From Streptomyces sp. NBC_01471 (GTDB lineage: Bacteria; Actinomycetota; Actinomycetes; Streptomycetales; Streptomycetaceae), in assembly GCF_041438865.1 (NCBI RefSeq), contig NZ_CP109450.1, positions 2,211,001-2,275,000 on the forward strand: a stretch of DNA of 64,000 nucleotides, written 5' to 3'. Below, one piece after another: positions 49,550 to 58,050 of this stretch; the first letter of the stretch is position 1; every line of letters begins with the position of its first letter. Both the position numbers and the translations under genes were made by a program. The notes under the pieces are model-generated. The model worked only from the letters and a program-made list of their open reading frames with translations. It did not search any database and was not told where the DNA came from.

Positions 49550-51400
49550 CTATCCGCGCGGCGTACCGCCCTGTCCCGCCGAAGTCGCCCCGCGCCCCGG
49601 GCCCGCCGGGTGGGCGCCCTCTCCGTCCGGGACGACCGGCTCGCTCAGGCCCAGGCCCGCGCCTCCGGAGACCCCGGCCAGCTCGGAGCCCAGCGACTCC
49701 GACGGCAGCACCCGGTGCTTACGGCCCACCCTGCCGGTCAGCAGCGAGGAGAGCGCGGCCACCAGGCAGGCCGCCACCGCGAACCAGAAGGCGATGACGA
49801 GGCCCTGGTGGAAGGGGCCGGAGATCAGATGCGGGAAGAACTCCTTGCTGGTGAGGTGCTTTCCGCCGTCCGGCAGCTTGGCCAGATGGCCCCCGAGGAG
49901 CTGCTGGAGGGGGTTGTAGCCGAGGAATGCCGCGAAGAGCACGGCGATCGGGGGGAGTTGGGACACCTGCGTGGCCTCGGCGCCGGGGACGCCCTGCGCC
50001 ACCAGACCGTCGTGCATCACGCTCGGCAGGGTGTGCGAGAGGCCCGCGATCATCAGGCTGAAGAAGATGCCGATCGACAGGACCATCGCGGAGTTCTGGA
50101 ACGTCGCGGTCATCCCGGATCCGGCGCCGCGCGACTCCGCGGGGACGGCGTTCATGATCTCGGCCCGGTTCGGTGAGGCGAAGAGACCGGATCCGATGCC
50201 GTTGACCAGCAGCAGCAGCGCGAAGATCCAGTAGTGGAAGTCGGTGGGCAGCGTCATCAGCACCAGGAAGCTCACCGCGGTGAGCAGCGCGCCGCCGACC
50301 GTGAACGGCCGCGACCCCAGCCGGTCCGAGAGCCACCCGGAGAGCGGGGCCGACAGCAGGAAGCCGACGGTCAGCGGGATCATGTAAATGCCCGCCCAGA
50401 GCGGGGTCTTCTCGAAGCTGTAGCCGTGCAGGGGCAGCCAGATGCCCTGGAGCCAGATGATCAGCATGAACTGGAGGCCGCCGCGTCCCAGAGCGGTCAG
50501 CAGGCTGGCGATGTTGCCCGCGGTGAAGGCCCGCAGCCGGAAGAGCGAGAGCCGGAAGAGCGGCTCGGCCACCTTCAGCTCGATCCAGACGAACGCCCCC
50601 AGCACGGCCACCCCGCCGATCAGCGCGGTCAGCACCCACGGGTTGAGCCACCCCATGGTGCTGCCGCCGTAGGGCTGGATGCCGTACGTGATGCCGACCA
50701 GCACCGAGATCAGCCCGACGGCGAAGGTGACATTGCCCCACCAGTCCATGCGCGCCTTGGCCCGTACCCCCGTGTCGTGCAGCTTCACATAGGCCCAGAT
50801 GGTGCCGAAGACACCGAACGGCACCGATACCAGGAAGATCATCTTCCAGTTCACCGGGGCCAGCACACCGCCCAGGATCAGCCCGAGGAACGAACCGGCG
50901 ATGGCCGCGATGGAGTTGATGCCCAGCGCCGTACCGCGCTGATTGGCCGGGAACGCGTCGGTCAGGATCGCCGTGGAGTTGGCGAAGAGCAGCGCACCAC
51001 CGACCCCCTGCGCGATGCGCCAGCCGATGAGCCAGAGCGCACCCGCGCTGCCGTCCATCCAGGTGACCGAGAGCATGACCGAGCAGAGCGTGAAGGCGGC
51101 GAAGCCGAGGTTGTACATCCGGACCCGGCCGAACATGTCGCCGAGCCTGCCGAAGGTGACCACCAGTACCGCGGTGACCACCATGAAGCCCATGAGCATC
51201 CAGAGCAGATAGCTGGTGTTCGCGGAGTCCAGCGGGTCAAGATGAATGCCGCGGAAGATGTCCGGGAGCGCGATCAGCACGATCGACTGGTTGATCATCA
51301 CCATCAGCACGCCGAGCGTGGTGTTCGACAGCGCGATCCACTTGTAGTGCTCCCCCGGTCCGGCCGGGGGCGACGACTCTGCGGGTATTCGACCGGTCAT
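49550..51400 (-). CDS. MFS drug-efflux transporter (DHA2, 14-TM)
   Basis: About 616 residues from the ATG at 51400; the GTG two codons earlier (51406) sits better behind AGGGGA and may be the true start. There are fourteen hydrophobic helices. Motif A-like GRLGDMFGRVRMYNLGF follows TM2, and a motif C-like region lies at GTALGINSIAAIAGSFLGLILGGVLAPVNWKMIF. An extracytoplasmic loop near residues 480-540 (QLPPIAVLFAAFLGYNPLQQLLGG) is typical of the DHA2 group. It exports drugs or metabolites using the proton gradient. A palindrome in its promoter suggests control by a MarR/TetR-type repressor encoded elsewhere. Confidence 0.93.
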   Translation of the reverse strand: MTGRIPAESSPPAGPGEHYKWIALSNTTLGVLMVMINQSIVLIALPDIFRGIHLDPLDSANTSYLLWMLMGFMVVTAVLVVTFGRLGDMFGRVRMYNLGFAAFTLCSVMLSVTWMDGSAGALWLIGWRIAQGVGGALLFANSTAILTDAFPANQRGTALGINSIAAIAGSFLGLILGGVLAPVNWKMIFLVSVPFGVFGTIWAYVKLHDTGVRAKARMDWWGNVTFAVGLISVLVGITYGIQPYGGSTMGWLNPWVLTALIGGVAVLGAFVWIELKVAEPLFRLSLFRLRAFTAGNIASLLTALGRGGLQFMLIIWLQGIWLPLHGYSFEKTPLWAGIYMIPLTVGFLLSAPLSGWLSDRLGSRPFTVGGALLTAVSFLVLMTLPTDFHYWIFALLLLVNGIGSGLFASPNRAEIMNAVPAESRGAGSGMTATFQNSAMVLSIGIFFSLMIAGLSHTLPSVMHDGLVAQGVPGAEATQVSQLPPIAVLFAAFLGYNPLQQLLGGHLAKLPDGGKHLTSKEFFPHLISGPFHQGLVIAFWFAVAACLVAALSSLLTGRVGRKHRVLPSESLGSELAGVSGGAGLGLSEPVVPDGEGAHPAGPGRGATSAGQGGTPRG

Positions 51401-51406
51401 GCCCAC

Positions 51407-51727
51407 GATGCACGTTCCCCTCTGCACGCGCCCCTGCCCGCCGACACCGGGGGACACGGGTCGTTAGTTGACGCAAGCAATCTAACTCTTGTACGGGGCA
51501 TCCACATTTCGTGGCGATGGGAAGATCGGCTCGCGGGCCGGGCGGTACGCCCCGTTCGCCCCTCGCACCACAGGGGCCACGGACAGCGGCGCGCGGGCGC
51601 GAAGCCTGGAGCGTCCGGCAAAGCAGCACGTCAGGTGGTACGCGACCCGGCGCTCCCCGGATTCGGCGGGGGCGCGGACGCAGGGCGCACGATTCAGTCA
51701 GAATCAGACACACATCTTATTTGTGAC
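51407..51727. other. Intergenic region upstream of the MFS gene
   Basis: This 321-bp stretch has no gene. It holds the operator-like dyad at 51463-51486. At 51690-51735 there is an AT-rich patch (around CAGTCAGAATCAG and CATCTTATTTGTGACTCAG) that marks the 3' end of the VC0807-family gene. Confidence 0.45.
51463..51486. promoter_or_regulatory. Operator-like inverted repeat upstream of the MFS gene
   Basis: GTTAGTTGACGCAAGCAATCTAAC has arms GTTAG-TTG and (reverse) GTTAGATTG, that is, a dyad with one offset base. It lies about 60 bp upstream of the transporter start, AT-rich against its surroundings, as expected for a MarR-type operator overlapping a promoter. No regulator gene adjoins it. Confidence 0.55.
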
Positions 51728-52663
51728 TCAGATCACAGCATACGTATGGGCGTTGGCGGCGGCGTTGGCGGCGGCGTTGCCGGCGTCGGCAGCGGTCCTC
51801 CGGGTGCCGGTGCCGGGCCCTCGGGTGCCGGTGTCGGTGCCGGTGTCGGTGTCGGTGTCGGTCCTGAGGTTGGCGTAGCGGGCGGCCATGGTGACGCCGG
51901 CCTGGGTGCCGGTGGCCGTGGCGCCGACCGGAACAGGGCCGGCCGGGGTGCGGGCGGTCGTGGTTCCGGCCGGGGTGCGGGCGGCCGGGGCGGCGGCCGG
52001 GGCGGCGGTCTCCGGCGTACAGGCTGCCGCTTCCGCCGCCACCAGCCTCTGCAGCGGCGCCGCCGCGAGTGCCCCGCCGACCAGCATGGGCAGGATCACG
52101 AAGCAGCCCATGATCACGTTGCCGAACCAGACCATCGTGTCGACCGGCAGGGAGTACACGGCGACCACCCGGACCACGCACTCGGCGAGCAGGGCGGCCC
52201 CCCAGATCAAGGAGAACAGCGACTCCAGGCGGCGGAAGGGCCGGGATCCCGCCGAAAGCCGTTCCCAGGCCGCGGCCCTCGCCCGGCTGCTCTTGACGAT
52301 CCAGGGCTTCAGCCCGGCGGACATCAGCGGCCTACCGAGCAGTACGGAGATCAGCACCCCGATACCGACCGTGCTGCTCACCGCACTGTCCTTGACGAGC
52401 ATCAGCCGGGGGTCACCGGAGAGCGTGGAGAGCGCCAGGCCCACGACGTTGACGAAGAGGATCAGGGCGGCCAGACCGTTGACCCGGCGCTCCCTGACGA
52501 TGCCCCACACCGTCCGCACGGCGGGCAGTGCGCTGCTCCAGGCGAGAGCGGCGACCGTGCTCATGCCGTCGTGCTTGAGGAGGTAGTAGGCGCCCATCGG
52601 GACGACGACGTCCACGACCAGCGGGCTCCTGCTCTTCTTCGGGTTCTCCGTCGCGTTGTCCAT
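51728..52663 (-). CDS. VC0807-family integral membrane protein
   Basis: The protein has 311 residues from the ATG at 52663 (MDNATENPKKSRSPLVVDVVV). Five to six hydrophobic segments are seen (PLVVDVVVPMGAYYLL; ALILFVNVVGLALSTLSG; TVGIGVLISVLLG; LFSLIWGAALLAECVVRVVAVY; VIMGCFVILPMLVGGALA). GDPRLMLVKDS and RP-LMSAGLK match the VC0807 family of unknown function. The last 90 residues are Ala/Thr/Pro-rich, ending in T-D-T-D, T-G-T and A-A-N repeats. They appear to be a dispensable low-complexity tail made by slippage. Confidence 0.8.
   Translation of the reverse strand: MDNATENPKKSRSPLVVDVVVPMGAYYLLKHDGMSTVAALAWSSALPAVRTVWGIVRERRVNGLAALILFVNVVGLALSTLSGDPRLMLVKDSAVSSTVGIGVLISVLLGRPLMSAGLKPWIVKSSRARAAAWERLSAGSRPFRRLESLFSLIWGAALLAECVVRVVAVYSLPVDTMVWFGNVIMGCFVILPMLVGGALAAAPLQRLVAAEAAACTPETAAPAAAPAARTPAGTTTARTPAGPVPVGATATGTQAGVTMAARYANLRTDTDTDTGTDTGTRGPGTGTRRTAADAGNAAANAAANAHTYAVI
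51745..51875 (-). repeat. Simple-sequence repeats in the tail of the VC0807-family gene
   Basis: GGCGTTGGCGGC-type triplets (51749-51780) and GGTGTCGGTG-type hexamers (51815-51865) encode the A-A-N and T-D/T-G tail. This is typical replication-slippage sequence. Confidence 0.7.
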
Positions 52664-52810
52664 GCCTACAGCTTCGCGAGAAGGACGGGGTCCCCGGCAG
52701 AGGCAGCTGTCCTGTACCCGGCAGGACATTTGTCAGTGCCCGGAGCAGGACACCGTACGTCCAACTGGCCCCCGTACAGGCCTGGACGGGCCCGGAGACC
52801 CTCGTCCGGT

Positions 52811-53971
52811 TCACGCCGACGCGCGCTTCTTTCCCCGCGTCGCCGAGGACCCGGCGCCCGCCGCCGTCTTCTTGGACGTACCGCTCCTGGACGACGTCCC
52901 GCCCGTGGAACTCTTCTTCGCCGAGGCACTCTTCGCCGTGGACCCCTTGGCCGCGGAGGTCCCACCGCCGCCGGAGGCCGTCTTGCGCGGGGCGGTCTTC
53001 CTGGCGGCGCTCTTCTTCGGGGCCGCCCGGCCGGACGCGGCTTTCTTCGGGGCCGACTCGGCCGACCCCGCCTTGGCGTGCGTGCCGCCGCCCCCGCTCT
53101 TCGCGTCCGCCTTGCGTTTCCCCTCCGGCCGCAGCTCCCGGACCTCGGCGTCCTCCCCGCCCCCGGCCTCTTCCGCGTCCCCGGTCTCGTCGCCGCGCGT
53201 GGACTTCGCCGCCCGCACGCTCTTCTCCAGCGCCGACATCAGGTCGATGACCTTGCCCGCACCGGCGTCCGCCGCGGGCTGGGCGGGCGTCTCCTCGCCG
53301 GACGTCTTCGCGGCGATCAACTCCTCGACCGCCTCCCGGTAGTCGTCGTGCAGCGACTCCATCTCGACCTCGCCCAGGGTGTCCATCAGGGTGTCGGCCA
53401 GGTCGAGTTCGGCGTCGCGCACCGTGACGGGGGTCTCCGGGGCGGCCCCTTCGTACGACCTGATCTCGTCCGGCCAGAGCAGGCCGTGCATCGCGATGGC
53501 ATCGCCGACGACCCGCAGCATCCCCAGCCGTTCCCGGCCGCGCAGCGCGAACTTGGCGATGGCGACCCGGCGGCTGCGCTTGAGCGCCTCGCGCAGCAGG
53601 GTGTACGGCTTCGCGGCCGTGGGCCCTCCGGCGACGAGGTAGTAGGCCGAACCCATCTGCAACGGGTCGATCGAGTCGAGCGGCACGAACGCCACGATGT
53701 CGATCGTCTTCGCGGTCGGCAGCGGCAGTGCGGCCAGGTCTTCATCGGTGATCGGGATCATGGCGCCGTCGTCGGCCTCGTACGCCTTGCCGATCTCGTC
53801 GGCGGTCAGCTCCTCGCCGTCCAGCTCGCAGACCTTCCGGTAGCGGATGCGGCCGCCGTCGGCCGTGTGGATCTGCCGGAAGGAGATCGAGTGGTTCTCG
53901 GTGGCGTTCACCAGCTTGATCGGAATGCTGACCAGGCCGAAGGAGATGGCCCCGTTCCATATGGATCGCAC
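52811..53971 (-). CDS. ku: Non-homologous end-joining protein Ku
   Basis: This 386-residue protein starts at a GTG (GGGAG seven bases upstream): MRSIWNGAISFGLVSIPIKLVNATE. The Ku core continues with SFRQIHTADGGRIRYRKVCE, TIDIVAFVPLDSIDPLQMGSAYYL, VAIAKFALRGRERLGMLRV and DDYREAVEELIAAK. Residues about 265-386 are a Lys/Ala/Ser/Gly-rich tail (KKSAARKTAPRKTA), longer than in minimal bacterial Ku and likely to promote DNA binding. It is divergent from the LigD-type polymerase gene. The homodimer encircles broken DNA ends and recruits the polymerase/ligase. Confidence 0.97.
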   Translation of the reverse strand: MRSIWNGAISFGLVSIPIKLVNATENHSISFRQIHTADGGRIRYRKVCELDGEELTADEIGKAYEADDGAMIPITDEDLAALPLPTAKTIDIVAFVPLDSIDPLQMGSAYYLVAGGPTAAKPYTLLREALKRSRRVAIAKFALRGRERLGMLRVVGDAIAMHGLLWPDEIRSYEGAAPETPVTVRDAELDLADTLMDTLGEVEMESLHDDYREAVEELIAAKTSGEETPAQPAADAGAGKVIDLMSALEKSVRAAKSTRGDETGDAEEAGGGEDAEVRELRPEGKRKADAKSGGGGTHAKAGSAESAPKKAASGRAAPKKSAARKTAPRKTASGGGGTSAAKGSTAKSASAKKSSTGGTSSRSGTSKKTAAGAGSSATRGKKRASA

Positions 53972-54160
53972 GATGGCTCCCGTCCGTCAGTACCGCACCG
54001 CTCTGTTCCGGTCAGCCCTGTTCTGCTCTGTTCTGCTCAGCCCAGCCCTGTACGTGCTGTCTGCAGCACGGGCCGTTCACGCCGGTAGCCCTTGCTGGCA
54101 GCTCTTGCTGCTATTTATCGCTTTCTTCGCATTCTTCGCATTTCGTGGGACTCTCATCGT
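53972..54160. promoter_or_regulatory. Shared divergent promoter region of ku and the LigD-type polymerase gene
   Basis: This 189-bp region contains an exact 10-bp tandem repeat CTGTTCTGCT (54018-54037) and an AT-rich segment (54110-54160) with TTCTTCGCA direct repeats. The AT-rich part just before the 54161 start is the likely promoter for the polymerase gene. Confidence 0.5.
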
Positions 54161-55051
54161 ATGTCGCCGATCACCGAGGTGGAGGGGCGGCGGGTGCCGC
54201 TCACCCACCTCGACAAGGTCCTCTATCCGGCCACGGGCACCACGAAGGGCGAGGTCCTGCACTACTGCGCCAGCACGGCGGGGGCCCTGCTGGCCCATCT
54301 GCACGGCCGCCCGGTCTCCTTCCTGCGGTACCCGGACGGCCCCGGGGGCCAGCTGTTCTTCACCAAGAACGTGCCGCCCGGCACCCCCTCCTGGGTGCAT
54401 ACGGCGGAGGTGCCGCGCTCCAGGAGCCGGGACGCCCGGCAGGTGCTGGTGCAGGACCTGTCGAGCCTGATGTGGGCGGCCAATCTGGTGGTCGAGTTCC
54501 ACACCCCGCAGTGGCAGGCGGACGCACCGGCCCGCGCCGACCGTCTGGTCCTCGATCTGGACCCCGGGGCCCCGGCCACGGCGGTCGAGTGCTGCACGGT
54601 GGCGCTGTGGCTCCGCGAGCGGCTGGCGGCCGACGGGCTGACCGCGTACGCGAAGACCTCGGGCTCCAAGGGGCTCCACCTGCTGGCGCCACTGGAGCCG
54701 ACGCCTTCGGACGAGGTGTCGGCCTACGCCAAGGGGCTCGCGGTCGAGGCCGAGGCCGCCCTCCCCGACCTGGCCCTGCACCGGATGAAGCGGGCGCTGC
54801 GGCCGGGCAAGGTCTTCGTGGACCACAGCCAGAACGCGGCGGCGAAGACCACGGCCGCGCCCTACACGCTGCGCGCACGGGACGAGCCGACCGTCTCCAC
54901 GCCGGTGACCTGGGAGGAGATCGAGGACTGCACGGCCGCCGCCGACCTGGTCTTCAGGATCGACGACATCGGCCCCCGGCTCCAGCGGTACGGCGATCTG
55001 CTCGGCCCGCTGATCAACCTCAACCGGGCCAGGCCGCTGCCCCGCGCCTGA
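54161..55051 (+). CDS. ligD: LigD-type DNA polymerase/primase (PolDom) protein
   Basis: The protein has 296 residues from the ATG at 54161. It contains HLDKVLYPATGTTKGEVLHYC, RPVSFLRYPDG, FFTKNVPPGTPSWV, ADRLVLDLDPG with the metal-binding D-x-D, KTSGSKGLHLLAPL and HSQNAAAKTTAAPYTLRARDEPTVSTPVTWEE. This is the archaeo-eukaryotic primase-type polymerase domain of LigD as a stand-alone protein, without ligase or phosphoesterase domains. In Streptomyces these are usually separate genes. It fills in ends with rNTPs or dNTPs during Ku-dependent repair. Confidence 0.95.
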   Translation: MSPITEVEGRRVPLTHLDKVLYPATGTTKGEVLHYCASTAGALLAHLHGRPVSFLRYPDGPGGQLFFTKNVPPGTPSWVHTAEVPRSRSRDARQVLVQDLSSLMWAANLVVEFHTPQWQADAPARADRLVLDLDPGAPATAVECCTVALWLRERLAADGLTAYAKTSGSKGLHLLAPLEPTPSDEVSAYAKGLAVEAEAALPDLALHRMKRALRPGKVFVDHSQNAAAKTTAAPYTLRARDEPTVSTPVTWEEIEDCTAAADLVFRIDDIGPRLQRYGDLLGPLINLNRARPLPRA

Positions 55052-55068
55052 CCCGGCTGCCGACCGCT

Positions 55069-55168
55069 CGTACCGGGCCGCGACCGCCCGCACCTGGTCA
55101 TCCCCGGCCGTACCTGGTCCCGCCCGGTCGCACCTGGTCACCCCCGGTCGTACCGGGTCACGCCCGTA
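55069..55168. repeat. Five 20-bp imperfect tandem repeats
   Basis: Units of the form CGyACCkGGtC(N9) start at 55069, 55089, 55109, 55129 and 55149. They fill the gap between the convergent polymerase gene and NERD-like gene and run into the last codons of the latter. They may act as a transcript-ending or slippage element. Confidence 0.75.
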
Positions 55169-56039
55169 GCCAGGTCCTCCGGTCGCGGGCGGTCGCGTAC
55201 AGGGACTCGATGTCGGCAGGTTTCAGCACACCGCCGAGTCCGGCCAGCGCGCCCACCTCGCCGTCCCGCAGCACTCGTACGCCCACCTGCCCGTCGCCCC
55301 GCAGCAGCCACGCCTCATCAGGCCGCTCACCGGGGCCACCCGGTCCCCCGCGCCCCCCGGTGTCGGGCGTCGCCGACTCCACCCGTGCCGCCCCGACGAT
55401 CCCGAGCACCGGACGTACCGCCGCGGCCAGGGCGAGCGACGCCCGCTCCGCCTCGTGGCGGGCCCGGCGCAGCTGCGGTTCCGGCTGTCCGCGCCCGGCC
55501 GTGACCAGCGGATCCGCGATCCGGACCGTCCGCTTCCTGGCGTACAGGGTCCGTACGGACAGCACCCCGGCCGGACCGATCAGGAGATGGCCGATGTGCC
55601 CGCCGCCGGTCAGCGGCACCGAGTGCAGCACCCGCCACCCCGCCCCCTCCAGCGTGTCCAGCTCGGCCCCCAGCGCCTCCTGCGCGGTGAGGGCGGCGAG
55701 CGCGGCACGCCGGGGAGCCGGCCGGAAGCGGGAGACGGCGATCCCCGCCAGGGCGGTGTGCAGCGCCTCGCCGGGCCGGTTGGGTGCGAGGTCGTCGTCG
55801 GGATGCAGGCTGAGCAGCGCGAGCTCCGCCGGGGTGGGGACCGGCGGCGGGCCGACCACGGGCTCGCCGGTCAGATACGGCGCGAGGGCGTCGAGCACCT
55901 CAGCCCTGTACTCGTCCAGGACGAGGCCGACCTGCCCCGACTCCCGGTCGTACCAGGCAGCGGCCGGGCCCCCCGGCAGCGTGACGTACAGACGCGTCCG
56001 ACCCCGGTACCGCCCCGGTGTCACCCTGAGTTCCGGCAT
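55158..56039 (-). CDS. Degenerate NERD-domain protein
   Basis: This 293-residue soluble protein has a central region (GWRVLHSVPLTGGGHIGHLL, then IGPAGVLSVRTL) that follows the nuclease-related (NERD) pattern. The usual catalytic Asp (DHLLV) and Lys (TK) positions are Gly and Leu here. The N-terminal part (RVTPGRYRGRTRLYVTLPGG, SGQVGLVLDEYRAEVLDALAPYL) and the C-terminal GVLKPADIESLYATARDRRTWL are conserved-looking but unassigned. It is probably inactive as a nuclease and possibly DNA-binding. Confidence 0.65.
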   Translation of the reverse strand: MPELRVTPGRYRGRTRLYVTLPGGPAAAWYDRESGQVGLVLDEYRAEVLDALAPYLTGEPVVGPPPVPTPAELALLSLHPDDDLAPNRPGEALHTALAGIAVSRFRPAPRRAALAALTAQEALGAELDTLEGAGWRVLHSVPLTGGGHIGHLLIGPAGVLSVRTLYARKRTVRIADPLVTAGRGQPEPQLRRARHEAERASLALAAAVRPVLGIVGAARVESATPDTGGRGGPGGPGERPDEAWLLRGDGQVGVRVLRDGEVGALAGLGGVLKPADIESLYATARDRRTWLRA

Positions 56040-56140
56040 ACCGCATCACCCCACCCCGCTCCATGGGAACAGCCCGGGCACCGCAGGGGCAAGAAGACGG
56101 TTACGGTGTACCGCGATTACTGACCAGGAGGGGACTCAAC

Positions 56141-56458
56141 ATGATCATTTTTGGCAGCAGAGGCTATATCTACCAGCTGGCCATCCTGACGCTCGTGTGC
56201 GGGCGGTGCGGGAATCCGTCCGCGCACACGCTCCGTAAGCGCGTCACGAAGTTCACGCTGTTCTTCGTGCCGCTCTTCCCGTTCTCCACCAAGTTCACGA
56301 CGCAGTGCACGTTCTGCGGTGTCGAGAACCGGGCGACGAAGGAGCAGGCGGAGCAGCTTCTCGCGCAGAGCGCCGGCCAGCCGCAGGGCCCGCAGCAGGG
56401 GTACGGGCAGCCCGCGCCGCAGCAGCAGGGGATGGGGCAGAACCCCTACCAGCAGTGA
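56141..56458 (+). CDS. Small zinc-ribbon protein
   Basis: The protein has 105 residues from the ATG at 56141 (GGAGGGG upstream). CGRCGNPSAHTL and CTFCGVENRATKEQAE form two CxxC pairs of a zinc ribbon separated by a hydrophobic RVTKFTLFFVPLFPFSTKF. The tail is Gln/Gly/Pro-rich. Stand-alone gene; function unknown. Confidence 0.85.
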   Translation: MIIFGSRGYIYQLAILTLVCGRCGNPSAHTLRKRVTKFTLFFVPLFPFSTKFTTQCTFCGVENRATKEQAEQLLAQSAGQPQGPQQGYGQPAPQQQGMGQNPYQQ

Positions 56459-56494
56459 GCCGCACCGCCGGCCGGCGCACCCGGCCCGCGCGGC

Positions 56495-56538
56495 CTGACG
56501 CCGTGTCACAGCGGCCCTGACGCGGTGTCACAGCGGCC
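56495..56538. repeat. 22-bp tandem direct repeat
   Basis: CTGACGCCGTGTCACAGCGG and its copy with one change (each 22 bp, ending CC) lie at 56495-56516 and 56517-56538, with a decayed third unit after them. They are located between the zinc-ribbon gene and the rodA-like gene. Confidence 0.75.
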
Positions 56539-56634
56539 CTGACGTGATGTGCCCCAGGGCCGCCCCGCGACGGCGCGACGACCACCCTCACCCGCGCCCG
56601 GCACCGGCTCCGTTTCGGCGCACAGTGACATTAA

Positions 56635-56663
56635 CGGACATAGCGTCACCGTCTTGCTACGTT
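56635..56663 (+). promoter_or_regulatory. Probable promoter giving a leaderless rodA-like transcript
   Basis: CGGACA (56635-56640) and TACGTT (56658-56663) are separated by 17 bp. Only seven bases lie between the -10 and the ATG at 56671, so transcription would begin at or next to the start codon. There is no useful ribosome site, which fits the leaderless initiation common in Streptomyces. Confidence 0.5.
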
Positions 56664-56670
56664 GCGAGGC

Positions 56671-58050
56671 ATGACCGCAACGACGGCGGACGCTCCCCCG
56701 CCCGAACTACGTCTGCCGAAGCGTCGGGGCGTCGAGCTGGTGCTGCTGGTCGGCGCCGTACTGATCTCCGTCTACGGCTACATCGACGTCGGGCTCGCCA
56801 AGAACGACGCCGTACCGGCCGACACCCTGAACTACGGTGCGGGTCTTGGCCTGCTGGCGCTCCTCGCCCATCTCGCCGTCCGGTTCCGGGCCCCGTACGC
56901 GGACCCGCTCCTCCTGCCGATCGCCATACTCCTCAACGGCATCGGGCTCGTACTGATCTACCGACTGGACCTGGAGACCCCGGGTGACAGCGCGGCCCCC
57001 ACCCAGCTGATCTGGTCCACGCTCGCGGTGGCGCTCTTCATCTGCTGCGTGCTCTTCCTGCGCGACCACCGGATCCTCCAGCAGTACACCTATCTCTCGG
57101 TCGCCGCCGCCCTGGTCCTGATGATCACCCCGATCTTCTTCCCCGCGGTGAACGGCGCGAAGATCTGGATCAGGGTCGGCGGTTTCTCCATCCAGCCCGG
57201 CGAGTTCGCCAAGATCCTGCTCGCGGTCTTCTTCGCCTCGTACCTCTCGGCCAACCGCAACGCGCTCTCGTACACCGGCCGCAGGATCTGGCGGCTCCAA
57301 CTGCCCACCATGCGTGTACTGGCACCGGTGCTGGCGATCTGGCTGATCAGCGTGGGCGTCCTCGTCCTGGAGCGCGACCTCGGGACTTCGCTGCTCTTCT
57401 TCGGCCTGTTCGTGATCATGCTGTACGTGGCGACGGGCCGTCTCAGCTGGATCGCCATCGGCATGGTGATGGCCGCGTTCGGCGCGTTCGTCGTGGGCAG
57501 CCTCGAACCGCACATCCGCGGCCGCGTCGAGAACTGGCTGCACCCCTTCGCCTCCATCGACGCGGGTCAGGGCGCCAACCAGCTCGCCCAGTCGCTCTTC
57601 TCCTTCGCGGCGGGCGGCGTCCTGGGCACCGGGCTCGGGCTCGGCCACTCGATCCTCATCGGCTTCGCCGTGAAGTCCGACTTCATCCTCGCGACGGCGG
57701 GCGAGGAGCTGGGCCTCGCCGGGCTCGCCGCCGTGTTCCTCCTGTACGCCCTGGTGGTGGCCCGCGGCTACCGGGCCGGGCTCGCGCTCCGCGACTCCTT
57801 CGGGCGGCTGCTGGCGATCGGCCTCTCCTCGATCCTGGCGATCCAGGTGTTCGTGATCGCGGGCGGGGTGATGGGGCTGATCCCGCTGACCGGTATGGCG
57901 ATGCCCTTCCTCGCCCAGGGCGGCTCCTCGCTGGTCACCAACTGGGTGATCGTGGCGCTGCTCATCCGGATCAGCGACTCCGCGCGCAGACCGGACCCCG
58001 GCTTCGCGGAGACCGGAATCATCGCGCCGATCGTGGAGGACGAGTCGTGA
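56671..58050 (+). CDS. rodA: FtsW/RodA/SpoVE-family peptidoglycan polymerase
   Basis: The 459-residue protein has ten or so membrane helices. SEDS signatures are RVGGFSIQPGEFAKILLAVFFA, LVLERDLGTSLLFFGLFVIMLYVATGR and TAGEELGLAGLAAVFLLY, and the C-terminal part reads GVMGLIPLTGMAMPFLAQGGSSLVTNWV. The glycosyltransferase Asp sits in the ERDLG motif. Its stop overlaps the next start (GTGA), which couples it to its transpeptidase partner, the usual SEDS/class B PBP pair. It appears to be a RodA-like paralogue, not the dcw-cluster FtsW. Confidence 0.93.
   Translation: MTATTADAPPPELRLPKRRGVELVLLVGAVLISVYGYIDVGLAKNDAVPADTLNYGAGLGLLALLAHLAVRFRAPYADPLLLPIAILLNGIGLVLIYRLDLETPGDSAAPTQLIWSTLAVALFICCVLFLRDHRILQQYTYLSVAAALVLMITPIFFPAVNGAKIWIRVGGFSIQPGEFAKILLAVFFASYLSANRNALSYTGRRIWRLQLPTMRVLAPVLAIWLISVGVLVLERDLGTSLLFFGLFVIMLYVATGRLSWIAIGMVMAAFGAFVVGSLEPHIRGRVENWLHPFASIDAGQGANQLAQSLFSFAAGGVLGTGLGLGHSILIGFAVKSDFILATAGEELGLAGLAAVFLLYALVVARGYRAGLALRDSFGRLLAIGLSSILAIQVFVIAGGVMGLIPLTGMAMPFLAQGGSSLVTNWVIVALLIRISDSARRPDPGFAETGIIAPIVEDES

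Noticed and set aside
50234-54088. 1,284-codon plus-strand frame
   Set aside because: Antisense to the MFS transporter, the VC0807-family gene and ku, all clear by motif; composition is Gln/Arg/His-rich noise.
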